A stretch of 64,000 nucleotides of DNA, taken from NCBI GenBank assembly GCA_022606425.2, contig JAHDVF020001466.1:1035501-1099500 (forward strand). Direction: 5' to 3'. Of the stretch, positions 42,185 through 52,745 are shown in pieces. The translations under genes were made by a program, and so were the position numbers. Position 1 is the stretch's first letter. Each line of letters opens with the position of its first letter. The notes under the pieces were generated by a model. It was not told where the DNA came from. It saw nothing but the letters and a program-made list of their open reading frames with translations, and made no database searches. The DNA comes from Lepidostoma basale. Its lineage: Eukaryota; Arthropoda; Insecta; Trichoptera; Lepidostomatidae.

Positions 42185-42640
42185 TTGCTAACCGGTTTCG
42201 CTGACGGTAAAAAAAAATATTATCCGGAGGTTAAATACCCCTTCAATCGGATCTCCGGGGAGGGGTGCTTGTCCGATAGAATCGTTGCAATAATATGAAT
42301 AAAACATATTTTGTAGTAGGGATATGGAATATCAGAACTCAGAACAGATTCCAAGACCTCTGCCACCCAAAAAGAAGAAGAGCACTCATATATATAGAAC
42401 TCATGAGGCTCAACGTGGACGTGGTGGCCTTGAGCGAAACTCGTCTTCTGGATGAGGGATACTTGGAAAAAGAGGTCGATATAGCCACACCAGGTGACGC
42501 AGAAGATGAATCTAAAAATTGTTGTGCTCTTTATGCTCACTCACGGGCAATGGGTATTACTATATATTATAAGCGGTTTTGCTACGTGAGTGAGCTTCAG
42601 CAGGAAAAAACACACACCTAACTCTAGATAATGTTTAGAT
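42185..42640 (+). mobile_element. LINE-H endonuclease-domain remnant
   Basis: The frame 42295-42621 begins VVGIWNIRTQNRFQDL, then RRRALIYIELMRLNVDVVAL and SETRLLDEGYLEKE. The G-W/T-N-I/V-R-T and R-L-x-V-D-V-V-A-L-S-E-T motifs are the N-terminal signatures of apurinic-like endonuclease domains in LINE ORF2. About 60 codons in, the reading diverges (S-x-N-C-C-A-L-Y), so an internal deletion joins distant parts. This is the only endonuclease remnant in the window. Confidence 0.75.
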
Positions 42641-42839
42641 GATAGTCACACTGATTCACAAAACCCTGTTCAAGCGAAATCTATCCCTAAATTCATAGGT
42701 ATATAAGTGGCATGTAAAATTAAATTAGGTATATAATAGGCATGTAAAATTAATTAATGTATTAGTTTTGATTGTATTTTTATATAGCGCACATTGATTT
42801 CTTAACAACAATTTACTTTTACTTAATAATTTTACAATA

Positions 42840-43035
42840 ACTTGTATGTAAAATTATTAAGTATATATGTAGTTCATTGTTTTGGCCGAAACACTACGAT
42901 TCATTAACATGATAAACTGTTAAATTAAAAAACTTTGTTTTATGTATTACAATTGTATTTTTATTTTACGCGACAGCTGTTTCGTCAACCTATGTTGACA
43001 TCGTCAGGTGTTACGATAATATATCAAATGTCAAA
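42840..43035 (-). repeat. P4 repeat, minus orientation
   Basis: Runs from the hammerhead core at 43007 down to ttcattgttttggccgaaac (the P4 end block) at 42873-42892. Middle part is decayed. Confidence 0.6.
42972..43007 (-). ncRNA. Hammerhead ribozyme-like core (P4), with compensated stem II
   Basis: Minus strand: CTGACGA (43001-43007), linker, GTCAAC-atag-GTTGAC (42984-42999), GAAA (42980-42983), CAGCTGTC (42972-42979). Relative to the 25.9-kb copy one stem II C-G pair has become T-A, with both partners changed. N7 is C here, A or U elsewhere. Stem I pairs weakly (CAC against GCG). Confidence 0.6.
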
Positions 43036-43439
43036 TTTTCGTGATTTTTCGAACCTATATGTGTATTTGTTCCTATGTCAATCTGAATAATTTATTTGAT
43101 ATTATTTTGAAGTTCTTGAGGGAGTTGAGTTAAAATGGTATATAAGTATATACGTTGTTATTTCATTTTAAAAAGATGTTTTTTTATATAGCTAGATATT
43201 TTCCACACGTTGCTGCAAAAAATCTAATAAGTAGCATGAAAAATGAAAGTATTTTTGATGATATTTGACCTTCGTTAAAAGGTACCGTAATAGGAGGAAG
43301 TTAAGATATAGCCTAATTTCTTCATTAGTAATTTTAAAGGTCATATTACGTTTGATTTTGTTACATTGGAGTACACGTTCAGTCGGTTCTTGTTCAAATT
43401 GATGTAAAATAAAATATAAAGAATCTCACAATAAATCAC

Positions 43440-43650
43440 AATTCAAGAAGATACAGGCAAATTTTAATAGGGTATCTACACGTTACGATTGATATCGGTC
43501 CGATCGACAGAAATCTGACCTGAAATTATACTACGTTCTCCGACATTCGCGGGTTGTTATTATTTATGTAGATGCTTCGGAAACAGCCTACTACCGCTTT
43601 CAAATTTATTGGTGGAGCGGACTACACCTGTTTAATTAATTTGTGAATTT
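43440..43650. other. Low-copy segment
   Basis: Contains gatatcggtccgatcgacag and ctccgacattcgcgggttgt. No repeat match or frame. Candidate conserved non-coding DNA. Confidence 0.2.
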
Positions 43651-43756
43651 TCATGTAATGAACAACTTTAAAATGGAAATTTTTACCATTGCAGATATTA
43701 ATATTAATATCGTATCCTACATGTATTACAACATTTATTAATATAAAACATTTTTA

Positions 43757-44170
43757 ACTAACTAACCATCACGGGAATCTCCTGGAGGGGTAGGCAGAAA
43801 AAATGGACCGCCACACTGTTCTGTCCTGAAATACTCTTATTTCCTCTACATTCGTACACCATGTTATGCACGAACGTGGATTTCTCCAACTCCACGAGTG
43901 ACCGACATATAATATTGAATTGAATTGATCATGCCACGCCTTCTTCGGCCTGTATCTGTTTTTAGCTCCGTTCACGTCGTTTAAATATACCTTCTTAACC
44001 ATTTTGTCTTCATTCATTCTTTCCATGTCCAAGCCATCTTAACGACCCTTTCATTATTTTGTTCATGACACTTTCATTCGCACCGCATTCACTTCTTATA
44101 TTTGCATTTGACACCCATATCCAGATTAACCACACATTCGTTTAGTTTTATGACTCATATATTTTTACTG
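43757..44170 (-). mobile_element. LINE-A ORF2 C-terminal copy
   Basis: The 87-codon minus frame (44032-43769) reads DMERMNEDKMVKKVYLNDVN, GAKNRYRPKKAWHDQFNSIL, HSWSWRNPRSCITWCTNVEE and VFQDRTVWRSIFSAYPSRRF. Upstream traces of the MKGSLRWLG and SEVNAVRMKVS-like stretches reach ~44170. Tail actaactaacc. Confidence 0.85.
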
Positions 44171-44184
44171 GGTTTATTTATTTA

Positions 44185-44335
44185 TTTAATAATAATAATA
44201 ATATGCTAACTTGTATTATTGAGTTAGTGATTTTTTTTAAGAAATCTCTTCAAGGGTGCATTAAGAGGTAATTTAAAGCAAAAAATCTAAATATGAACGC
44301 TACATCTGATATTCCCGATCGGTTAGAAAGTATAA
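44185..44335 (-). mobile_element. LINE-B2 3' end, diverged hairpin
   Basis: (ATT)n tail and atgctaacttg, then the hairpin's left part is replaced, cttcaagggtgcattaagag remains, and cgatcggttagaaagtataa follows. Confidence 0.6.
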
Positions 44336-45214
44336 TAGAACGATGAACTAAATGTTATTTAATTCTCCCGGTGAAGATGTGTGCCATATTAGAAATATGT
44401 ACAGATAAATAAACCTATTAATAATAGTAAAAACATTAAATGAGTTGTAAATTTGAAATTCGAAAAACTGTATAAAAATTAACAATATATTACGTATAGG
44501 TAATTCAAGTTCAATAATTTATTTGTTCCCATTTTTTTACAATTTTCATTAAATAAAATCAAAACATGTTTGTGATAAGTGCAAAGAGTGTTCTCAAAAT
44601 ATTCTACAATGTTTTCAAAGGTTATTTAAAGGTTTATTTCAATTGAATAAATCATTTACTTGGTACTGTGATTCCGTTTGAGAATAAATTAGTACTGATT
44701 TATGTCATTTTTGCACTTGGACGCTTTTATAGAACTGAGTCAAGGTTCGTCTTATCTATTCCGCAGGCACGCACGTAATTTTAGGAATCTCTGGGCTTAA
44801 CATAATGCTTTACAGAATCAACTGGAGCGATCGTTTTACAAAACTGGTTAATACCGTTTCAAGTCTACCGCTTCATATCTCAAACGCCTCTATAGCTCCG
44901 CATTAGCACATATATAACTTCAAATTATTCAGTGTTGGAGATAATTGTTTACAAATAACCATTTATAAAAGGCAACTTATGTTCTCAGGAAATAATTTCA
45001 CAATATAGTAAGACACGAATGATTCGCATGGCTATTCATTTTGTAAATGCTCATGAATTAATTTATAAAAATAATCACTGACGTTTTCGGTAGGACTTTA
45101 TCCCGCTATCTTTCAATTATTTTGGCAAGTACTCAATGGGTAGAGCTGTGGTACATGTAATAGTTTATAAGCGTATAATTGTTACGCACAAAATTTTTGG
45201 TTTAATATTTTTTT

Positions 45215-45300
45215 CTTAGCAAGGCAAAACGTATCATTCTCATGGAATAAAATAAAACCTTTGGAAAACGGAAGTTTTAGTTCGCTTTATTTTCGAACCT
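45215..45300 (+). repeat. P1 fragment
   Basis: Reads gcaaggcaaaacgtatcatt, ctcatggaataaaataaaac and ggaaaacggaagttttagtt. Core is AAAACGTATC, degraded. Confidence 0.5.
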
Positions 45301-45454
45301 TCTAAAATATTTCCCGTGTCTCGTTTATATTTGATTGCATGGTCAACTCCTCAAATTTCTATCAATAATCTATATCTTGGTAGCAACGTATGATTTTTCT
45401 CACATTATTTATCTAGCAAAAACTTTTTTTTTTAAATCGTATTGGTTGAACATA

Positions 45455-45963
45455 ACTAACTAACTAACTAACTTACCATCACGCCGTCTCCCCGGAGGGG
45501 TAGGCAGAAAGAATGGAACGCCACACTGTTCTGTCCTGACATACTTCTCTCGCTTCCTCTACATTCATACGTCTTGTCATGCACGTACGTCGATTTCTCC
45601 GACTCCTCACGTGACCGGCATTCAATATTTGATTGATTTGATCGTGCCACGTTTTCCTCGGCCTTCCTCTATTTCTAGCTCCGTTCACGCCGTTTACTTA
45701 TCTTTCCATGTGTCCAAACCAACTTAATGACCCTTTCCTTATTTTGTTCATAACACTTTCATTCGCACCACATTCACTTCTAATACTTGCATTTGTCACT
45801 CTATCATATACAGATTTGCCGCACATTCGTCTTAGAGATCTCATTTCTACTGTATTTATTCTACTTTAATCCTTCTTTGCCAGTTCCATGCTTCACTTCC
45901 ATACATAAGGGTCGGCACAAGAACACCATTGTGCACTGCCATCTTAGCTTTTTGGATAGGCTA
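45455..45963 (-). mobile_element. LINE-A, cleanly bounded 509-bp insertion with 15-bp TSD
   Basis: The exact 15-mer tattggttgaacata occurs at 45440-45454 and 45964-45978. The minus strand carries (TTAG)n, then NGARNRGRPRKTWHDQINQI, LNAGHVRSRRNRRTCMTRRM and NVEEAREVCQDRTVWRSILS in one frame (45688-45479), and upstream INTVEMRSLRRMCGKS and VPTLMYGSEAWNWQRR-like codons. A short segment (SVDLNGVERRM area) is deleted. It is the reference copy for element boundaries. Confidence 0.9.
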
Positions 45964-46552
45964 TATTGGTTGAACATATACTCGTATTCTTATTAAAGAT
46001 TTAATTTGTTGTTTTTTTTTGCGGTAGCAAAATACATAACTAATTTATTTTATTATAATTGAACAGCTTACTAACTTATGAGTTCATTATCCAAAGCAAC
46101 AGGATCTAGTGTCTCTGGTTTACGAAGTTTTTTATAACGCTCACCTCGAGTTACGCAAGTGAAGAAACTAGACGCTTTTGTCGCTCGATGTACCGTTCGA
46201 GAAAAGTTGATTTATGATTCGAAAATATGCAAAACAATTGAGTCATAAAAATTCAAGGTGAGAACACCTCCGAAGAGAGGAAAGGAATCTTTGTTTAGAG
46301 GACAAAATGCTGATTTTTTAAGACCGCAAAAGTAAAAAAAATAACAATGTCTTTTTTTGACAAAAAGATTCCGGAAAAAATACTCACATGCGATATGCAG
46401 CAGGTAAAGATATTGTTTCAAATAAACGTGTTGAAAACAAAAAGGTGCAGTTCTATTTTTTAATGTTTTTTTTTGCTTGTTTAAAATATAACTGAAACGA
46501 ATTGCAGCTTCTGGAAAGAGATTACCTAAATTTAATTTGTAAATATTAAAAT

Positions 46553-46577
46553 AAATATATATATATATATATATATT
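46553..46577. repeat. (AT)n microsatellite
   Basis: About twelve AT units. Confidence 0.9.
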
Positions 46578-46824
46578 ATTGAAATTCGACTATAAAATAT
46601 ATAAAAATAACACATACTTTGACTAAATAAAATAATATGTACAAGTATTTAAATGTTATTATGTCATATTTGACAATTAAATTTAAATAAATACATGTTT
46701 TGTTCCCTAATTTTGTATTTAATATATTTTTGGGATTATTTAAAGTGAGCGAAAATTTTCCTTTTAGAATGGGCTCCCCAGTTGGAAGGTAATAAAATGA
46801 ATAATGCACTTGGTAAATGATCAA
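46576..46824 (-). other. Unrecognised 82-codon open frame, probably not a gene
   Basis: Product is Tyr/Ile/Phe-rich as expected from translating A+T-rich DNA; no homology recognised. Confidence 0.12.
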
Positions 46825-46904
46825 TAAACCAAAATTTAAAACGATTAATAATCAATGTTTGTGCAGTACAAAGGGAGAAATTAATATGAAGTCAATAAAT
46901 AGCT

Positions 46905-47056
46905 AATTAACTAACTAACTAACCATCATGCCGTCTCCCCGAAGGGGTAGGCAGAAAGAATGGACTGCCACACTTTAATCAATGCGGCACTCCATCCTTC
47001 TCTTTTCGCCCCCGCGAGAGACGCGGTGTGATGGGTTTCGAACCTCATCGCCACTA
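46905..47056 (-). mobile_element. SINE-like element S3 with LINE-A-type tail
   Basis: ctaactaactaaccatcatg, ccccgaaggggtaggcagaa, ggactgccacactttaatca, then the S3-specific part (gcgagagacgcggtgtgatg, ggtttcgaacctcatcgcc). Full length compared with the 3.9- and 50.4-kb copies. Confidence 0.75.
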
Positions 47057-47149
47057 TATATTATTAAATAAATTATTTATTAAAATAATTTATTTAATAT
47101 CCTGGTACCAAACATAATTTTGTCATATTTTTGATATCTTCAAAAATTA

Positions 47150-48125
47150 TGTTTTTGTTTGTATAAATATAATAACAATTAATTTTTCGATTTGCAGACA
47201 TCTTTCGGTTAACCGTCGCGTTGCCATGTGGTCAATTGAGTTTCCACTGCCAATTTAAAGTTGATTTTCTTAAAACCTATGGACCCTAATATTATAAAAA
47301 AAAATGTAATCCTCCATTGAAGTGTTCTCAATATTTCGTAATAAAAAAAAAAGCAAAAAATTACTTCCTTCATCCCAAAAAAAAATATTTTCTAAGACTG
47401 CCCTCACCTTCATTCGTGTTAAGGTAGAATTTGTTTTGCTAATATTTACAACTTTATCAAAAGTGACAAATACTTACTCGCTGTTTTGAACGTATTATAA
47501 ATTATATCTTTGGCTTTTTCAATAGGTACGTAATAATACCGACTGTTGATGGAAACGCAGAACGCAACTTAATAATATCAGAACTGTGAAAATATTAACA
47601 CTTTACCAAAAGGGACAAATATTAATACGTACTCGTTGTCTTGAACGTACTATACATTTTGCCTAGGTGCCTTTATCATACGTAAAATCTCGTAATGTCT
47701 CTAAGTTTATTCCTGATATTCAATTGCTCGTATGCTATGACGCATTACATATCAGAAATCGCATGGTTCCAGAAAAAAATTAATAATGATATGTTTTTCA
47801 AATAATCCATGTATGTTATAGATATCGATCTATTTCTAATGAAATTCCCTACAAGATGACATAAATTAAATTTTGATTCATCTAGTCATATGCTTGATAT
47901 TTAGATAAAGTTAGCGGTAAACTGAACTTACCACATGGGAGCAAGCGTTTTGTTTTGAACACGTTACGTTAAGGGTTAATTTTGTTAGAAGCATTTTGTA
48001 AAAGCAAGTAAAAAAAACATTTTATTAAAAGCATTATTTTTATTTTTGTTAATAATTGGGAATCGATCACAATCAAAACATGTCTGCAAATCGAAAAATA
48101 AAGTATTGTGAAAATTCAAAGTGTC
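47150..48125. repeat. P8 inverted pair enclosing unique DNA and an internal duplication
   Basis: Left end ttaatttttcgatttgcaga (then catctttcgg) and right end aaaacatgtctgcaaatcga (then aaaataaag) are inverted copies ~850 bp apart. Each retains part of a hammerhead-like 3' half (GAAA changed to AAAA at right). Inside, 47440-47530 and 47590-47690 are imperfect direct copies of one another. Confidence 0.4.
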
Positions 48126-48339
48126 ATTATTTTAATTCAAATGTGAATCCACGATATATCATGAAAGCGAATATAGAAGAAATTATGTTTTTAATTTGAG
48201 TAATTAAGCATTTATAACTGGTATGGCCTAAATAACTGGTATCGTATTTTAATTGTACAATTTCGGTGGTTTCAAATTCTACAATCTGCGATTAATTCAC
48301 AAGTAGACTGTCAGAGCATTTCTCTTTAGGGGGGTAAGA

Positions 48340-48545
48340 CGGTGCACCGGACGTGAAACCGAGTACCGGATAGATTTATGAAGTCTGTTCCCATGAAAGA
48401 AAGACTCCTTCCGCGACATAAGACGTTGTGGAACCTACACATAAAACATCCCAACACGTGTTTCGTTCAATCCAGGTTCATCAACCGCGCAGTTATGATT
48501 TTTTATTAATAATTTTTACCACCAAACCTAAATTTATAAGTAGAT
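48340..48545. other. Low-copy GC-richer segment
   Basis: Contains taagacggtgcaccggacgt, gaaaccgagtaccggataga and ccgcgacataagacgttgtg. No repeat match or frame. Confidence 0.25.
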
Positions 48546-48619
48546 ACCCACCTACGCACGTACGGACGCCAAAATGAATGTTCTGGTTTTGTTAGTAACT
48601 AATAAAATAATGGGAAGGT

Positions 48620-48866
48620 GCCTCATAATAATAATAATAAATATTTTTATTGTCAAGTTTACACACAAACCAATAGGTAGGTAGGTACCTATATTTTCTT
48701 AGGTCAAAAACAATTTAAAAACGCGAAGAGTACACAATATATTATATTTTTTATTGGAATTTTAAATGTTCGTGAAGTAGGTACCTATACTCTATAAGTA
48801 GGTACCTATATTTTAGGGATTAAAAAATACCAATATTAAATCGCGAAGAGTAAACAATATACTTGG
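48620..48866. repeat. Direct repeat of a ~65-bp unit with aggtacct clusters
   Basis: Units at about 48680-48742 and 48800-48862 share aggtacctatatttt and cgcgaagagtacacaatata (second copy tcgcgaagagtaaacaatat). Between them lie more gtaggtacctata motifs. An (aat)n start precedes. Confidence 0.55.
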
Positions 48867-49190
48867 TGCGCCTTCATGGACCACGATCACACAACTGAAA
48901 TAGATGAATTCATTCTGAAACTTGCCGAACGTTTTTACAAAGGAATCCCTTCACATCCTAACCCCACAATGAAATACCTCTCAAATTACGGCCCAAACAC
49001 CTACAGCCGCCACAAGCACCCAAAATCGATCCTCCTTGAGAGGAACACTCCGGGCCACACAAATCATGCCCCCGCATAAACTAACAACCCATCAAATCAC
49101 CTTCCAACAATGTTCCCATCAGACGTAAGAGGAATAGCCACATGAGCTGAACCTCTGTAGGCCAGAAGATCCAAGTCCAAGACCAGACTA
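48867..49190 (+). mobile_element. LINE-G (Jockey-like) ORF2 C-terminus and 3' UTR
   Basis: The frame 48876-49079 ends with IDEFILKLAERFYKGIPSHP, NPTMKYLSNYGPNTYSRHKH and PKSILL. The FY-x-x-I/R-x-x-H-x-N-P...L-x-N-Y pattern followed by a short basic end is that of Jockey-clade reverse transcriptase C-termini. Its 3' UTR from gaacactccgggccacacaa is the block reused at 28.0 and 33.5 kb. No poly-A tail is clear. Confidence 0.75.
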
Positions 49191-50059
49191 TATTTTTTTA
49201 TGATTTTTTTGATGAAAAAGTGTTGTCATACGGAAAAACTAATAAAATAAAGAGACTTGTAAAAATAGTATGTATCGATTTTATTTAAAAAATTGCAGAT
49301 AGGTAGGTATGTAGCTACTTTTTGTAAGGTAAAATTATTTCTATTTTATATCTCAAAATTAAAAATATTTTATTATTTTTAAAGAGATGTGCATTTCATT
49401 TGAATAAAAAATTCGTTAGATGGTTCGGCGGTTGAGAAGATTCAAATGATATCTGAAAATATTGCACTAGGTTTAATCCTGAGTGCGAAAGATACAGCCA
49501 GTGAGGACAAGTCGGTGGCAGACAATAAATTCCCTCTGCGCAGGTATATCTGTATGAATGAAGCAATTCAATTCAATTAATGTCTTGTTTTGTTGAATTT
49601 GAATTTAATTCAATTACCTCGTTGATTATACGGCGGTCGCCTCCGATGCACAGTTCGTACATATATCTATCAAAGTAAATGTAAAGTTAGTAACAGGGTC
49701 GCATCCGGATATTTTTGCGTGATTTTGCCAAGATTTTGTAATACAAATTATATTCTAAAATTAACACAAGAAATTAATGTTATTTAACGAAGATATCTTT
49801 ACAAATGACTTATTTAACAAATTATTGCTACTACACACATTTAAAATTTAAAAATGTGTTAGTTTTGACGTCAAGAATGATAATGTATTTGTGTTTTTTC
49901 AAAGTCTGCATTTTTTTAAACTTGTTAAATAGGGTAGATATTCATATTTTTATGTTCTTTTTAATAATTTTAATTGAAAAAACTGCATTAAAACACTGTT
50001 TTCACACATTAAATCGAGTAAAAATTCATTAAAACTTAAAAGCGAAAAAAAAACGACCT

Positions 50060-50170
50060 GTATTAATTTATTATTTCTTGAACAGTCGTGCAAAACTGCA
50101 TATTAAATACATAATTTATACTAAAGAAAACATCCGCTTTCTAAAAGTTTTATTTTTATTTGATATGAAA
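50060..50170 (-). repeat. P1 fragment
   Basis: Reads ttatttcttgaacagtcgtg, caaaactgcatattaaatac and aaagaaaacatccgctttct. Ends before the core. Confidence 0.5.
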
Positions 50171-50334
50171 CTAATTACAAAAACATAATTATATAATCAC
50201 AGTGTAAAAACTCTTTAAGAAAAATCTGTTCTTGATAAATTAGAAAATTATTTTTCTAAATAAGTAAAATGGTTAACAATTTTAATAAAGCAATGAAAAA
50301 TAAATAAATTTTATTTTAAAAGTTATTATCTTGT

Positions 50335-50513
50335 GTGCGCGGGAGATACCTATCGGTGGCAATGAGGTTCGCAACCCATCACACCGCGTCTCCCGCGGGG
50401 GCGTAAAGAGAAGGGTAGAGTGCCGCATCGATTAAAGTGTGGCAGTCCATTATTTTTGCCTATCCCTTCGGGGAGACGGTGTGATGGTTTGTTAGTTAGT
50501 TACTTATGAAAAA
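50335..50513 (+). mobile_element. SINE-like element S3, plus orientation
   Basis: cggtggcaatgaggttcgca (B-box-like ggttcgcaaccc), atcacaccgcgtctcccgcg, gtagagtgccgcatcgatta, aagtgtggcagtccattatt, ttcggggagacggtgtgatg, then gttagttagttac. Best view of the 5' S3-specific part joined to the LINE-A-type 3' part. Confidence 0.75.
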
Positions 50514-50984
50514 TAAACTGATCTTATAAAGTGGCATTTATTTCCAAGTCAATTTAAATGCCTGGCGCCAGCTCTGCCCCTCGTATATCTGCGTACAGAG
50601 CGTTAGAGGTGTAAATGACCAATTTAAGCACCTAAATAAAATTCTAAATTAGCTTTATAGATACTTTTGAGCAACACTTAATTATTCATTTCGCGATGGA
50701 GGCACTTATTAAGTATGATACTCATCTCTGTTATGGAGCATTGTGTTTAATGGATTCTTAACCCGCTCGTTCAATTACTTCTCATACATTGGCGACTGTC
50801 TGATCTTCGTTATCGGAATATTTACACCAAGTGTTCAACTTAAAACAGAAGTCATAAAAAAAAACATAGTAGGGAACAGAACGTCAAATCTCTTGAAAAA
50901 AAAATAACTCGAATGAGATAAATCGCAAAAAATACATTATATTATTTTATTTTTTAATTTGAATTTTTACACCGAACAAAACGT

Positions 50985-51128
50985 GATACAATCAAATATT
51001 AAATGTAAGCCACTTGAGAAGTCCTGGGTTCGTGACACGATGTGTGAATATTGAGGAATTAAGAAAAGTATGCCATCCTTTCTGCCAACCCCTTCTGTGA
51101 GGCGGTGTGGTAGTAAGTAAGTTAGTTA
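50985..51128 (+). mobile_element. LINE-A 3' end, decayed
   Basis: caatcaaatattaaatgtaa, gccacttgagaag, cgatgtgtgaatattgagga, agtatgccatcctttctgcc and gtaagtaagttagttatt. The CQDRTVW region is deleted and the tail mixes (GTAA) and (GTTA). Confidence 0.75.
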
Positions 51129-51384
51129 TTTTAAATATATTATGAATTTTAAATTTTGTATATTCAAATGATTTCGATACCTTCCATTGATTTTGGCACT
51201 CATCAATACATTATTGTAGCAAGTTAGTTGAGTCCTTAAATAAGTTGTCGGAAAATATACAGTTTTAATCTTATCAAAGCTGCGTGGTTATGGACACAGG
51301 CGTTTGATGCCTAAAACCAATCATCAGAATGAATCTTGAGCAATGATTGAATGAAATACTCTAAATTAAATTATGAATATGAAT

Positions 51385-51455
51385 GAAATCGTCTGTTCCC
51401 ATAAAATATAATAAAACATCTAGAAAATATAAGTTTTCATTGTTTTGTTTATGTT
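51385..51455 (+). repeat. P1 fragment
   Basis: gtctgttcccataaaatata and ataaaacatctagaaaatat match the P1 end. No core. Confidence 0.5.
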
Positions 51456-51474
51456 TTTGTTAAATAAAAACTAG

Positions 51475-51810
51475 GAAATTGAAAATAACTTTGTTTAATC
51501 CACAAAATACTAAAAAACGCGACATGTTTCGGAGGACACCTTCATCTTCAAGTGTAAAAATATGATAAAAACTAAATAAATATATTTTTAAATTTGAATT
51601 ATTGTATCGAATTTTAAATGCGTTTTTATATAAGTCTTTCTTTGTTTAGTATTTATTATATTTTTACACCTGAAGATGAAGGTATACTCCATAACAAGTC
51701 GTGTTTTTTAATATATTTTGTTAAATATTTTGTGGATTAAACATAGTTATTTTCAATTTCCTAAGAATATTACTATGGAATTCCACAGTGTTAATGCCTT
51801 AGCGTTCAAT
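51475..51810. repeat. Fold-back repeat P5 with hammerhead-like arms
   Basis: Left arm, minus strand: TTGAAGA (51545-51551), AAGG-tgt-CCTCC stem, GAAA, CATGTC, GCG. Right arm, plus strand: CTGAAGA (51670-51676) followed by degraded ATAACAAGTC. The arms share gaaaataactttgtttaatc / ccacaaaatac and its reverse complement. The right end carries atggaattccacagtgttaa, also found at P3 ends. Confidence 0.55.
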
Positions 51811-52384
51811 AAGTTAAAACTTTTATTTGATTCATTTTACATGTGCACTTATGTATTATTAGATATGTGATCAATATACTCGTACATTGTTTGAATTATT
51901 CCAAAATATAAGTGGCACTTATTATTTTTACTAAAATTAATTTGTTGTGAAATTGTATTGCTCAGCATCCCGATGAGAAAATTTATTTACGTAACCGATT
52001 AAAAATATTATAATCCTGTGATGAAATTTCAAATACATTCTTAATTAAATATATTGAACGCCCTGTACTGATAGGTGATATTGCATAGACACAGTGTACA
52101 GTTAGGTACTCGTACGTCTGCGAGTACCTCTACATCTGAGTCTTTCTAGGTCCGTGTGATGTTCCCGCCGTAATTAATCGAATACCTATATACCTTCCTT
52201 TCTCTCTACCTACGAACTTCCGCAATAGATTCTCAGAAGACTGGTAAAAACGAATTGCCTATTGACTGTTCGATTGAATTAAGCTGTCGCTAAAAGTGAA
52301 AAACGAATCGCTCATTTATACTAATAAAAGACATATCTTTTACTTTCATTAATTTAATATTAAGCAATGTTTCTTTGTTATAAT

Positions 52385-52515
52385 TTTTATCTTAGACAAT
52401 GTTTTAAAACTCCATTCAGTAAAATCGTCAGATTTAAGAAATAATTAATACGAATGAAAACGTCAGTTTTCTAGAAGTTTTGTTATATTTTATGGGAATG
52501 ACATGTTTCAACAAT
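52385..52515 (-). repeat. P1 fragment
   Basis: aatacgaatgaaaacgtcag, ttttctagaagttttgttat and tatgggaatgacatgtttca match the P1 consensus up to the first half of the core. Confidence 0.6.
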
Positions 52516-52559
52516 AAATAAGATATTGAGAAATTTATTTAGGCTAAATATGTTTATTT

Positions 52560-52645
52560 TTTAATAAATTCATAAAATGGAACATATCATACAGCGCTCT
52601 TTAGATGAATAACGCATAATTTTTTGTTTTATATTAAAAAACATC
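52560..52645 (+). mobile_element. LINE-B3 3' end, decayed
   Basis: ttcataaaatggaacatatc, atacagcgctctttagatga and ataacgcataatttttt retain the order of the LINE-B3 end; the right hairpin strand is gone. Confidence 0.5.
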
Positions 52646-52654
52646 GAATTTATT

Positions 52655-52745
52655 ATTATTAATGGGATTACCTTGTTTCACCTTGTTAAGGCATTTCCAA
52701 ATGTATTTTTCATCATTTGTGATATGAAAAATGCCTCATAAATAT
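52655..52745. repeat. P1 remnant with inverted centre
   Basis: atgggattaccttgtttcac, cttgttaaggcatttccaaa and atgaaaaatgcctcataaat. Minus-strand core is GGAAATGCCTTAAC, AAGGTGAAACAAGGT. Confidence 0.45.
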
